A stretch of 64,000 bases of DNA from Ziziphus jujuba (lineage: Eukaryota; Streptophyta; Magnoliopsida; Rosales; Rhamnaceae). Shown in pieces: positions 48,635 to 60,390 of the stretch. A program made the position numbers and the translations under genes. The stretch is from contig NC_083381.1 in NCBI RefSeq assembly GCF_031755915.1, forward strand, positions 8,320,501 through 8,384,500. Direction: 5' to 3'. Each line of letters opens with the position of its first letter. Position 1 is the stretch's first letter. A model generated the notes under the pieces. It was not told the origin of the DNA. It did not search any database and saw only the letters and a list, made by a program, of their open reading frames with translations.

Positions 48635-48907
48635 ATCAGACAATATATATATATATAAATATTGAAGATGATATGCAGTTTCAAGTTAGAAGATACATAA
48701 GACCAATAAAGATACTAGTCCATATATTTATTAAGATTTCATGTTAATACATAGAATATTATTTCGCTTTTATTTTAATACAGAATGTTTCTTCTACTCC
48801 TTGTGGAAATTTTTGTGGTTGAACAATTTGTCACTCCCAGAACTAGTTGCTTCAGTCCAAAACCAACTGCATTGGAGTAGGCAGCTATAGATTAGTGCAG
48901 CTATAGA

Positions 48908-49425
48908 TTAATTACCCCCTGGATTTCCCCCGCTAGGAACCTCGTACTTGTTGTAGATGGGAAGACTGTATTGGCCCTTTTGCGAATTATGACCTGGATT
49001 TCCCCCACTAGGAACGTCGTGCTTATTATATATGGGAAAACTATATTGGCCCTTATGCGAATTATGACCTGGATTTCCCCCACTAGGAACCTCGTGCTTA
49101 TTATATAAGTGAAAACTATATTGGCCCTTTTGCGAGTGATGAATTGGATATGATCCTCCTCAAGTGAAATCTTTTTAAACCAGCTAGAATACGTGCTGAA
49201 TTCTGTCTTTTGAAAAATCATGATGGATAGCATCTGGTTCTTCTAGAGATTCTCTTTTGATATTTGACCTCTCTGAAGAAGCATGGTGGATGAAATCTTG
49301 TCGTCCTTGAAAAAATCTCATGGGGCCTAAAATGAATTATGCACCTCGAGCATAGGAACTGTTGAAGAATATTGAGAACAAAATGAAGAGCGCAATTGAC
49401 AACTTGTAGTAGCTAAGTTAGCCAT
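48908..49425 (-). pseudogene. CLE/TDIF-like peptide precursor with three tandem CLE motifs, frame broken upstream
   Basis: In one minus-strand frame, three 25-codon (75-bp) units end the reading frame. They carry HEVPSGGNPGHN (49,096-49,061), HDVPSGGNPGHN (49,021-48,986) and YEVPSGGNPGGN (48,946-48,911), and a TAA follows directly. CLE hormones have the form R/H-x-V-P-S-G-P-N-P-x-H/S-N; TDIF starts HEVPSG. Each motif is preceded by KGQYSF or KGQYSL and YNK. The same frame upstream encodes a signal-peptide-like stretch (LSIALFILFSIFFNSSYA) near 49,402-49,349. The ATG at 49,425 is one base out of frame with it, and TAA, TAG, TAA and TGA stops lie between the signal-like part and the repeats. 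So it is a decayed precursor, or one with sequence errors or unrecognised introns. CLE peptides are secreted and bind LRR receptor kinases to control meristem or vascular development. That role is family knowledge, not shown here. Confidence 0.6.
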
Positions 49426-49490
49426 TTTCTGAATTGAATGGCTCTTAAATTGGATTAGTCTTTCTGGTGAAAAAGATAACAAGTCGGTCC

Positions 49491-49498
49491 GTATATAG
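49491..49498 (-). promoter_or_regulatory. TATA box of the CLE-like gene
   Basis: CTATATAC on the minus strand, about 70 bp upstream of the ATG at 49,425, a normal plant spacing. Confidence 0.5.
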
Positions 49499-49673
49499 GA
49501 CAGAATATGAAGAGTTTTGGAGTAATAGAATTGTTTAGGTGTCTAGATACTAGAACAACCTATCTTTGGCAACAGAGATAAACTTAGGAAGTTATACATG
49601 TGGTTGATTTCTATTCAGACTATTAGAATTGTACAACCAATGTTCTTTTTTTTTTTTTAATTAATTAATTTTG

Positions 49674-50990
49674 GAAATAAATGTGAATAATAAAGAAGGC
49701 AAGGAATATTTGACTGATGAGATTTCTTTTGAAGATTACCTATGAATTTAATTAATTGGAACTATTTTGCATGAATCGCTTATTTTCGTTTTTTGGAAAG
49801 AAGTTTATTGCTAAAAGTGGCACATGCAATGTTAAATCTTTGATTACATGGGACAATAAAATAGTCGGTCAAGGGCCAGTACAAAATTAAATGGCTAAAA
49901 ATAAATACTAGGTGGCCTAAGGGCCAACACTAAATAAAAACTAAATAATAGGTGGAAAGCCTACTCTATGTCGAAAACCAGAATTAAAAATGTGAGATGT
50001 TCTAGTGTAAAGAGATGTAGTAAAGGTTGAGTCCCTTTCAACGAGCAAATGAAGCTTCAATATATAGTAAGAAAAGTCACTCACAAATCTTTTATTTCTA
50101 AAACCCAATTAGTTTTTTTTTCTCCCAATCCATATGGGATATTTTTTTTTTGTGCTTCTTTATTATCTTAGACTGAAAATATTGGTACAAACAGTAGTAA
50201 ATAAAGTTAAATAAATCTCTTGTCGTAATATGAATTGTTGAAATCAATAGGATAAATTTGTATGAGTATTAAGCCCACGGTCACAAAACCAAGAACCAAA
50301 TGCATTATTGTTGCTTTGCAATTTTTAACATTTTCTTACAAAATGAAAATTAATGAGGCAATGTTTGGACCATATAAACTTTTTCAAAATTAATATATAT
50401 TTTATTTATTGAAATATTATCTTTTGGAAGATTAATTAATTGGCATTCAGTAACACTATAGGCATTAAAAAGTTCATTAAATAGTTTACAGAATGATGTG
50501 ACAAAGATTATGTGTCATCATTTCATTGGTTAGCAAATATATGTAACCAAGATATGAATGAGTAAATTCTTTAAGAGATAGTTATAACTAAATATCAAAG
50601 CCAATAAGATAATGTCACATAATTTGGTAAATTATTTGATAAACTTTTAGGTGCCAATGGTATTATTGATTGGCATTAATCCCACACTGTTTGGAGATGA
50701 GACATGTATAAACTGAAAATGTGAAATGATCACACATCGAAAGCATTTGAAGCTGACAATCAGAAATAATTGTTAATAATAAGGAATGCAAGAAGTGTTT
50801 TATTGAGGGGATATCTTTTGAAGATTTGGGTTTGGAGTTTTCGGCAAAGTACCTATGAATTTAATCAACTGGAATTATTTTGCATGAATCTCCTATTTAG
50901 GTTTTTTTGAAATTAAGAAATTTATTGCTAAATGTGGCACATGCAATATTGAATCTTTAATTACATGAGGCAAAGGAAGTGGATTCTATA
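49674..50990. repeat. Pair of direct repeats of about 200 bp around a TRIM-like repeat
   Basis: 49,674-49,860 and 50,770-50,985 share AAGAAGGCAAGGAATATTTG-like sequence, then TTTTGAAGATT, ACCTATGAATTTAAT, ATTTTGCATGAATC and TGGCACATGCAATRTT, about 1.1 kb apart. The first copy lacks about 23 bp. Between them lies a relative of the repeat at 26,770-27,070 (49,880-50,130). No gene in the interval. Confidence 0.6.
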
Positions 50991-51224
50991 AAACTTCATA
51001 CTCTTCATCAAACTTGGAAACAATAATCCAATCTTGAATTTTGGTAAGCTCAAATCATGGTATGAAGATTTTTATTTGGGTGAGATTTATTTGATCACTA
51101 AGATTTAGAGTGCTTGCAAATTTTATAAGATTGGAACAAATCTTGGCAAAGATGGGTGTTGATGTCCATTTGGAAAGTTGCATCTTGTGGTTGCAAGGAT
51201 TTTAGTTGGTTTAAGATATTAGAA
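50991..51224. other. Short spacer left of the CACTA element
   Basis: Less AT-rich than its surroundings, but with no open frame beyond short stretches. Confidence 0.35.
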
Positions 51225-51869
51225 TACTACGCGAAAATAGTGATTTAGCGACATTGATTACGCCACGCTATGAAAAAAAAAAAAAAATCTGCGAAAAGAA
51301 AGCTGCGATGCTGATGATAAAGCGCCGGCTAAAATATAAAAAATATACGATGTTTTCAGAAAATCCTGAAGATAAAGCATCGCTTAATAACAAAAAAATA
51401 AGCGATACTTTTCTTCGGTGTCACTGGATAGACGATTAAAAACATTAGCCAAAGCTTTTACAAACAAAGAATCAGTAAAAATTGTTAATATTGGGTGATG
51501 CTTTTATAACGAAAGCGTTGGCTATTATAATTTTATTTTGTAATTTATACTTGTTTATTTAATTTTAGAAGTGTGAAGAAGAATAACTATATTAAAGAAG
51601 CATATGATATTTTATTATTTCATTTATGAATAAAATGCTTAGGCAACGCTTTTGTAAGCAAAAGTGTCGGCTTGTGTATGTAATTTTAACATTATCTTGC
51701 ATTTTATATTTTATATAAATATCTAAATATTGAATATATTAATTAGCAACACATAGAAAAATAATTAATCTACTCATTATATTTAATTTATTTGATTTTA
51801 AGTTTTAAATTTTTTATTTTTAATTTATCAAAGTAAGATAATATAATTATTTTAAATTTAATACAAAAT

Positions 51870-52380
51870 ATGCAATGCTTTTGATGGAAAAAGCTTCGCC
51901 CAATGTTTTGATATTAAAAAAACAAAAATTGAAGCTCCTTAATTTGACAAAAAAGTTAGTTAATATTGCAAAAATTAGTTAAGATAAAGTTTCAAACAAA
52001 AAACAATAATAATAAACATTGCACAAAAAAAAGTGTTTACTTAATATTTTTAATTTTACTTTATATTGTTAATTAGTATGTTAAACTATACTATCAAGAT
52101 TTTCACACACTATATTTAGCCTTTTAAATGCGCCATTGAATCAATATAAAATTCTTTGTTCTGGAAGACAGATAACAAAATGATAATAGCAGTACTGCCT
52201 AAGGGACACACTGCTCTAATCAAGTTTTTACAAGTCAGGTATACACAGATATGTCAAGCCCTAATTTTTGTATCTTATGTACCGTGTTAATTCACTAACC
52301 ACTTATTCCCCAATTTATTTATCTATATGTATTTACATAATTACATGCATATTAATAAAATTTGAAAAAAAAAAAAGAAA
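51870..52380 (-). repeat. Left copy of the 0.6-kb CACTA subterminal unit (inverted)
   Basis: Its reverse complement matches 55,920-56,510, and less well 56,550-57,080 and 57,130-57,310. Shared blocks include ATATGCATATAATTATGTAA, GCACAGTGTGTC-like, TAAAGAATTTTATATTGATT and CTTAATTTTGTTTGTTAAAT-type sequence. Confidence 0.7.
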
Positions 52381-52735
52381 AAGAAAATTACAACTTTTAC
52401 AGACACTTTTAGTTAAAAGCGTCGGTTTTTCTTCTTCTTCTTCTTTTTTTTAAATATTTTTTTTCTCTCAAATTTGGAATGTTTAATAGATTTTTTTGAA
52501 TTTGAAAAAATAAAAAAAACTTAAAATAAAATAAAAAATAGAAAAAGAAAAAAAAAAGAAAAGAAAAGAAGCAAAGCCAAAACTTTTAACTAAAAGCTTT
52601 GGCTATTATCACTTTGGCCAACTCTTTTAGATAAAAACGTCGGCTTTACTTCTTTTTCAATGGTTCGAATGGTATTTTAATTTAGTCAAAATTGGATTCT
52701 TTAAAAGTTAACTTCATGCAAAATAATTAAAAGGA

Positions 52736-53935
52736 AACAAAATTAAAATAAATATTTGCATAACAAAATAATATTTCGAATAAAATAAATATTAAATCAT
52801 GTACTTTTTTTACAATTTGATCAACTATTTTTTATGTTTTGCTTTATATTTTTCTCAAATTCGGATTGTTTAAGAGATAGCTTCGAATTTAAAAAAAAAA
52901 AAAAACAAAAGCAAAATTAAAAAAGAAAAAGAAAAAAAATAAAAATAAAATCGTTGGCTATTATCGCTTGGCTTTGCTCCTTTTTTTTTTTTTTTTTTTG
53001 GGGGATATGAATGGTGTTTTAATTTTATCAAATTGGGTTGTTTAAAAGCTAGTTTCATGCAAAATAATTAAAAGGCAACAAAATTAAAACAAATATTTGC
53101 ATAATAAAATAATATTTTAAATAAATTAAATATTAACTCATGTAATATTTTTATAATTTGATCAACTGTTTTTAAGTTTTGCTGTTATTTTTATCAAATT
53201 CAGATTGTTTAATAGATAGCTCTGAAATTAAAAAATATAAAAGCAAAACTTTCTTTTTTTGGGGGGAAAAAAGAAGAATCGAAGCCAACGTTTTTAGCTA
53301 AAAGCGTTGGCTATTATCACTTTGGCAAACACTTTTAGTTAAAAGCGTTGTTTTGCTTCTTTTTTTATTTTTTATTTTTTTTTGTTTGAATGGTATTTTA
53401 ATTTTGTTAAAATTAGATTGTTTAAAAGATAGCTTCATACAAAGTAATTAAAAGACAACAAAATTAAAATAAATATTCGCATAACAAAATAATATTTTAA
53501 ATAAATTAAATATTAACTCATGTAATATTTTTACAATTTGGTCAAATATTTTTTAAGTTTTTCTTTTATTTTTCTCAAATTCGGTTTGTTTAATAGATAA
53601 CATTGAATTTGGAAAAAAAAACAAAAAAAACAAAAAAAGCAAAGAAGTAGAAGAAAAGCCAATGCTTTTAAGTAAGAGTATCGGCTATTATCACTTTCAC
53701 CAACACTTTTGTTTATAAGTGTTGGCTTTTCCTTTTCTTTTTTTTTTTTTTGGGGGGGGGGGGGGGTTATGAATGGTGTTTTATTATTGTCAAAATTAAA
53801 TTGTTTAAAAGCCAGCTTCATGCAAAATAATTAAAAGACAACAAAATTAAAATAAATATATACATAAAAAAATAATATTTTGAATAAATTAAATATTAGC
53901 TTATGTAATATTTTTACGATTTAGTCAACTATTTT
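52736..53935 (+). repeat. CACTA internal repeats, about 340-380 bp, four direct copies
   Basis: AACAAAATTAAAATAAATATT, or a near copy, starts at about 52,737, 53,078, 53,457 and 53,840. Each is followed by AACAAAATAATATT, a TTAAATATTAACTCATGTAA block and CAATTTGATCAACT. Inverted relatives lie at about 55,030-55,140, 55,455-55,565 and 59,560-59,690. Confidence 0.75.
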
Positions 53936-53939
53936 ATAT

Positions 53940-54095
53940 GTACAAACAAAAGCAATTAAACTACCATACATACATAGTCATTGGGATGAAAGGTTTGAGA
54001 TCATAATTGATATCCATTTAGCTTTGAATTGGCTGACATTCTCTTGTGACCAAGTGACACCCTCATATTGTACATGAAAAAATTATGTTAAAAAA
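53940..54095 (-). repeat. Inverted copy of the transposase-gene 3' segment
   Basis: The reverse complement of this block (CTTTTGTGACC-like, GTATCAATTATGATCTCAAA, CCTTTCAT) matches 59,420-59,560, which directly follows the DUF4216 region. The CACTA element therefore carries an inverted duplicate of part of its own transposase gene. Confidence 0.65.
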
Positions 54096-55919
54096 TTATT
54101 AACGCATATATTAAAGATAATTTTTGGACACCAAGCGGTTGTGAATGAAAAGGTTGGAGGCCACTACAAATAATTTCAAAATTTTAAAGAAATTTTAATT
54201 TGATTAATATTTTATTCATTTTCGTGTATATTGTTAAGCATTTGCAATATTTTAGTATATTTGATCATATTCTAAATGGTATATTTAATTTGTCATAAAA
54301 TTAAAAGCAAGAAATTCAAACAATAGGTTTTTACAATGAAAAGCTTCAGCCAAACATTTTCAATATAAATAAATATATCACATTTATATTAACTAAGAAG
54401 ACAAACTAGCTTTCAAATTATTTAATTTAAAATTTTTAATTTTAAAAAAAACTATTAATTTAAACAATAGCTTCTTTAAAATGAAACATAAATAAATTAA
54501 ATGAATAGCTTTAGTTATTTTGCTTCATATGAATCAAACATAACATTAAATAATATTGTCAAAAAAAAAAAATAATAATAATAGCCGACACTTTTCATAT
54601 AAAAAGCGTAAGCTATTAAATTAAATTTTAAAAAAATTTAAAATCTTTTACTTCGCTTTGCTAAGTATTATATTTGACTGTATTACCAAGATGTTCAAAT
54701 ATTTATATTTAACATTTTAAATACAACATTGAATCACTATACCTTAAAATATTAAATATACATTCAATCAATAAATAGCTTTTAAAAAATTGAAGTTTGA
54801 CAAAATTAAAAGAACATTCAAAAGAAAAAAAAAATAACAAAGAAGCAAAACTGACGCTTTTAGCTAAAAGCGTCAGCCAAAGTGATATTATTTTTTTTCA
54901 AAGAGTTGGCTTTGCTTCCTCTTTTTATTTTTTATTTTTAAGTTTTGCTTTTATTTTTTTCAAATTCAGAGCTATCTATTAAACAATCCAAATTTAAAAA
55001 AATAAAAGCAAAGCTTAAAAATTGTTGATCAAATTGTAAAAAAATTACATGAGTTAATATTTATTTTATTTGAAATATTATTTTGTTATTTAAATATTTA
55101 TTTTAATTTTGTTGTTTTTTAATTATTTTGCATGAAGTTAGTTTTTAAACAATCAAATTTTGACAAAATTAAAACATCATCCAAAAAAAAATAAAAAATA
55201 AAAAATAAAAAATAAAAAAGGAAGCAAAGCTGTTGCTTTTAACTAAAAGCAGGGGCCAAAGCGACAATAGCCAACGCTTTTAGTTAAAAGCGTTGGCTTT
55301 GCTTCTTCTTCTTCTTCTTTTTTTTTTTTTTTTTTTTAAGTTTTTCTTTTGTTTTTTCTTTTTTCTTTTTTCAAATTTGGAGCTATCTATTCAACAATCC
55401 GAATATGAGAAAAATAAAAGCAAAACTTAAAAAATAGTTGACCAAATTCTAAAAAAATTACATGAGTTAATATTTATTTTATTCAAAATATTATTTTGTT
55501 ATGCAAATATTTATTTTAATTTTGTTGTCTTTTGATTATTTTGCATAAAACTAGCTTTTAAACAATCCAATTTTGACAAAAGTGAAACACCATTCGAACC
55601 AAAATAAAAAATAAAAAATAAAAAAAGAAGCAAAGCCGACACTTTTAATTAAAAGCCTAGGCCAAAGTGATAATAGCCAAAGCTTTTAGTTAAAAGCGTT
55701 GGCTTTGCTTCTTTTTTTATTTTTTATTGTTTTTAAGTTTTTGCTTTTTTTGTTTTTTTTGTTTTTAATTTAGAGCTATCTATTAAACAAGTCAAATTTA
55801 AGAAAAATAAAAGCAAATCTTTAAGAAAAGAAAAGAAAAAAGAAGAAGAAGAAAAGCTGATGCTTTTAACTAAAAGCGTCAACAAAAGTTATAATAGCTA
55901 ACGCTTTTACATAAAAGCT

Positions 55920-57303
55920 TCCTTTTTTTTAAGTTTGATTAATATGCATATAATTATGTAAATATATGTACATAGATAAGTTGGAGAATAAGTGGTTGGT
56001 GAATTAACACAGTACATAAGATACAGAAATTAAGGCTTGACATATCTGTGTATAGATGGCTTATGAAAACTTGAGTAGAGCAGTGTGTCTGATAGGCAGT
56101 ACTACTACTGTCACTTTGTTATCTCTTTTGCAAAATAAAGAATTTTATATTGATTCAAGGGCTGCATTTAAAAGGTTAAATATAGTGTGTGAAGAAATTG
56201 ATAGTATTGTTTAACATACCAATTAGCAATATTAAGTAAAAATGACAAAGTGTTTTTTTTTTTTAATTATTTCAATAATAATAGGTGACGCTTTTAGCAA
56301 GGAAAGCATCGCCTAATTGTGTTTCTTTTTTTTCTTTTTTCCTTTTTTTTCCTTTTTGCAATGTTTACTATTTCTTTTTTGTTTACAATTTTAACTTAAT
56401 TAATGTTTGCAATATTAACTAACTTGTTTGTTAAATTAAGGAGCTTCAATTTTATTTTTTGAATTATCAAAACATTAGGCGACGCTTTTATCATCAAAAG
56501 CGTCGCCTATTAACCTTTTTTTTTGTTTTTGAATTTTAATCTTTTTCAAGTTTTATTAATTCGTATATAATTATGTAAATATATATACATATAAATTGGG
56601 GAATAAGTAGTTAGTGGTTTAGCAAGGTACATAGGATATAGAAATTAAGGCTCGATATCTGTGCATATCTGGCTTGTGAAAACTTGAGGATAGCAATGTG
56701 TCCATTAGGTTGACTGCTGCTATCACTTTGTTATCTGTTTTGAAGAATAAAGAATTTTATGTTGCTTCAATGGCTGCGTTTAAAATGTTAAATATAGTGT
56801 GGAACGATCTTGGTAGTATAGCTTAACATACTAATTAGCAATATGAAGTAAAAATTGACAATTTGTTTTTAATTAATGTTATATGCAACACTTTATGTTA
56901 AAAGTGTTGCCCTTTATCTTTTTTTTTTTTTTTTTTGGGGCAATGTTGACTTATTTTTGTGCTTGCAGTTTTAACTTAATCTTTGCATTTTAACTTATTT
57001 GTTTGTTAAATTTAAGAACTTCAAATTTTTTTTTTAATATGAAAACATTAAGCGACGCTTTTCTCATCAAAAGCATCGCCTATTTATCATTTTTGTTTGC
57101 AATTTTCTTTTTCTTTTGTTTGTTTTATTTGTGGTTGCCTGGTTTGTGTAAACTTGAGTGGAAAGTTTGGAGAAGAGTGTGACTGTTAGGCGGTATTGGT
57201 CATGTCAATTTGATATCTATTTTGCACATTAAAGAAATTTATATTTATCCGATAATGATTTTAAAAAGGTAAATATTGTTAGTGAAAATCTTGGTAATAC
57301 AAT

Positions 57304-57320
<17 letters not shown>
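55920..57320 (+). repeat. Right array of the 0.6-kb CACTA subterminal unit, two to three direct copies
   Basis: Units start near 55,930, 56,555 and, degraded, 57,115. Period is about 620 bp. Each contains AAAACTTGAG, a TGTGTCYRWTAGGC-like block, an AAAGAATTTTATRTTG block and an AGGCGACGCTTTT palindrome. Confidence 0.75.
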
Positions 57321-57343
<23 letters not shown>

Positions 57344-58019
57344 TTTTTAATTTGAAGACAATAGCCAATGATTTTCTTGCTAAAAGAGTCGCCTATTGTC
57401 TTTTCCTATTATTATATTTTTTTGCAATTATAAATAATTTTATCTTTGACTCAAATGTATATAAATACTAAATATATTAATTTGAAATATGAAGCAAAAT
57501 AATTGATCTATTCGTTTAATTTATTTGTGTTTCAATGTTAACTTAATTAGCAATGTGAAGTGAAAGATATATATATATATATTTTAGATAAATTGAATAT
57601 AGTAGGCGCTGCTTTTTACATCAAAAGTGTCGGCTATTATTTGTTGTTTTTTTTCTCTGGCAATATTAATAAATGTTATGTTTGATTCATATGAAGCAAA
57701 ATAATTAAAGCTATTTATTTAATTTATTTATGTTTCATTTTAAAGATCTATTGTTTAAAATAATGAAATGCAAACAAATTAAAAAATTTTAAATTCACTA
57801 ATTTGAAAGATAGTTAGTACATAGTTAATAAAATTATGATATATTTATTTATTTTGAAAATGTTTGGCTTACTCTATTCATGGTAAAACTGTCGTCTATT
57901 GTTTGAATTCTTTTTCTTTTAATCTATTGACACATTAAATTCCCTCCAAATTTAGTCACATTTTTTAGTCCCCTTTCTTTTAAAAAACTACATCAAGTAC
58001 AAGCCCTAATAGATGTTAG

Positions 58020-58400
58020 CTTCGGGAGCAATCTGTGAAAGAGTTAAAGAGTCTGGTTTTTGGGTTTTAACCTTTCCTTTGCCATTGTCGCCGTCAGGAA
58101 GCTAGGTTTCTCTTTGTCACCATCGCAGTTAGCTGGGTTTCGTCTTCCTTCGTTGCCGTCGGTTAATTGGGTTTCTTCTTCCTTTGTTGCCGTCTGTTAG
58201 GTGGGATTCTTCTTTCTTTGTTGCCGTCAATGATATGTGGTGGGTTTGGGTTTTTGTTTCATTTTAAACATAGGCTAGCTAGGTTTCTTCTTTCCTTTGT
58301 TATAGCAAGTTGGGTGGGTTTGTCTTGTTGTTTGCTGTATTGCACAGGTTGCAGGCGAAAAAAGCTTCGGTCATGGGTTGTTCTTCAAATTTAATCGGTG
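58020..58400 (+). other. GC-richer leader with three 45-bp repeats, CACTA transposase-gene 5' region
   Basis: GGGTTTCKTCTTCCTTYGTTGCCGTC-type units repeat three to four times from 58,130. An ORF of 75 codons (58,167-58,394) reads through them but has no recognisable domain. Position just upstream of the DUF4216 remnant suggests 5' UTR or first exon of the transposase gene. Confidence 0.4.
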
Positions 58401-58616
58401 GATTTTTTTAATCTTGCTTTGGTTGATATTTTGTTTGCAATTTTGCTTGAGATTGGATTTGCTTAAGTACAGAAAAGATAAACATTCAATATCATTGTTT
58501 TAGCTTTAGGTTTAGTGAATAATATTTTTCATATTTTTTTTCCACTATCTAGATTAAACAAGAGTGAAGTTAACCAAATAACACAATTTATGAAACATTA
58601 AGATATATAGCAGATG

Positions 58617-59095
58617 GTTTGCAATGGGTGGTAATGAAGCATGAAGGATTTGAGATTAGAGGGATTCGATTAAACACTTTAGATAGGGATAATAAGCGAT
58701 CATCTAGAATAGTGGTGTGAAAGTAATTGTCAAACGTGAGCATTTTGCTAGTGCTAAGGACAATAACCCTGTTTTAAAGAGAAATCTATGATGTCAATTG
58801 CACTATGTTTTGAATTATTGTATTCAAGTGTACTTGGGTTGACAGTAATGGTGTGAAAGTTGATGAGATGGGGTTTACATGTGTTAACTTAAATATAAAT
58901 TGGATATAAATCTGACCCATTCATTATGCCTTCATAAGTTCAACAAGTATTTTATGTCGAGGATCAACTTGAATCGAGATGGTTTGTAATTTTAACTCCA
59001 CCTCAACATGGTACTTTTGTTGAAGAAGAATTGGTTGAAGAAGATGTTCTTGGCGATACTATGATGGCTAACAATCCATTTACGATATAGTTGCC
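58617..59095 (+). pseudogene. DUF4216 remnant of the CACTA transposase gene
   Basis: Across several broken frames the sequence encodes GFEIRGIRLNTLDRDNKRSS, then REHFASAKDNNPVLK-like, FKCTWVDSNGVKVDEMGFT, VQQVFYVEDQ and FVILTPPQHG, in that order. This order and these motifs are those of the DUF4216 region found in plant En/Spm transposase-associated proteins. Stops and shifts are frequent, so it is not functional. No DDE transposase core remains in the window. Confidence 0.75.
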
Positions 59096-59869
59096 AAGTG
59101 TGGTTGAAACTGATAATGTTAGAATGGTTATGTTCGTAATGACTGCGAGAGGATATGGATAAAAAACATGCCATCTACTAAATAAATTGGTAAGTAGGTT
59201 CATTAACTTATGTTTAAATAATTATATTTGTTATTATTGGTTTAATTAATTTTTTATTCATTTCTTATTATGTGTTTTCCATTGTTAGGAGAAATGTACA
59301 ATGCCAAAACTTAAAAACAACGGTAATTTTAACATTTTCATTTACTAAATTACTTTATAATAATTAATATTTAATTATTTTATATATGTGTTAATAATTT
59401 TTTAACATAATTTTTTCATGTGCAGTATGAGAGTGTCATTTGGTCACAAAAGGATGCCAACCAATTTAGAGCTAAATGAGTATCAATTATGATCTCAAAC
59501 CTTTCATCGCAGTGAGGATGATGCATGGTAGTTTAATTGCTTGTGTTTGTGTATATAAAATAGTTGACCAAATTGTAAAAATAGCAAATGAGTTAATATT
59601 TAATTTATTCAAAATATTATTTTCTCCGCAAATATTTATTTTAATTTTGTTATCTTTTAATTGTTTTGCATGAAGCTAGCTTTTAAAAACAATTCAATTT
59701 TGACAAAATTAAAACAATATTCAAACCAAGAAAAAAGAAGATAAAAGGCGACGATTTTATGTAAACGTGTTGCTAAAGGTGAGACAAGCATACGCTTTTT
59801 ATTTATTACATTTTTAGTGACTCTTTCAAGGAAAGCGTTGACTATTATATAAACATTTAGCAATGCTTT

Positions 59870-60390
59870 TTTAAAAAACATCACTAAATGTCTTAAAAAA
59901 TCAGATGCTATTTAGAAAAGCATCACTAAAAACTTAATTAATAACTGACGCTTGTCCCTAAAAAAAAAAAGCAATGTCTAAACAAAAACTGACGCTTTAG
60001 GAAAAGTGTCACTAAAAACTTAAACAATAACCGACTTTTTTCCTTAAAAGCCTCTACTTTTCTCTCCGCTTTTTTTCGACTTTTTGGGAAAACTTTTTTA
60101 AAGTGTCGGATTTCTTGATCATTAGTGATGCTTTTTTAAAAAAAGTGTTGGTTATAGATCTAGCGATGCTTTTTTCAAAGAAGCATTGATTTTTTGGAGA
60201 TTTTTAGCGAGGCGATACTTTCAAAGCGTTGTTTTTTGTTTCATAGTTTTAGTGACACTATGTTGGGCGACATTATGTGAAATGTCTGCTTTTATTTTGC
60301 ACGACGCATTAATTGCGTCTTCTATCATTGCGACTCTTATAATGAGTGTGGATTCTTGCTTACGTGGCATAAAAATTTATATGTCTAAAA
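59870..60390. repeat. Right subterminal array of the CACTA element
   Basis: Dense short motifs such as AAAAGCATCACTAAAAACTT, AACTGACGCTT, AAGTGTCACTAAAAACTTAA and TAGCGATGCTTTTTT alternate in both orientations up to about 60,250. Confidence 0.7.

Larger units (their letters stand above)
51225..60390. mobile_element. Decayed CACTA (En/Spm) transposon with subterminal repeat arrays
   Basis: The left end reads TACTACGCGAAAATAG (CACTACxxGAAAA with the first C mutated), then ATTTAGCGAC. The element is filled with dozens of short subterminal motifs, GACGCTTTTAACTAAAAGCGTTGGC and close variants in both orientations, near both ends and in the middle. These are the transposase-binding-type arrays of CACTA elements. 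Larger repeats are arranged as an inverted pair around about 54-55 kb. A DUF4216-type remnant marks transposase-gene origin. No clear CACTA terminus was found on the right, so that boundary is approximate. Confidence 0.75.

Noticed and set aside
48901..49233. 110-codon ORF on the minus strand with TRFLVGEIQVI-type repeats
   Set aside because: It is the neighbouring frame of the CLE-like repeats. Only the other frame gives a known peptide motif ending exactly at a stop and shares its frame with the signal-like stretch.
58167..58394. 75-codon ORF considered as a secreted protein
   Set aside because: Reads through 45-bp repeats in the CACTA leader, with no domain; frame and composition follow the repeats.
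60240..60390. Right CACTA terminus
   Set aside because: Candidates such as TAGTGACACTATG and TTACGTGG do not match the reverse complement of the left end (CGCGTAGTG expected), so the right end is left approximate.
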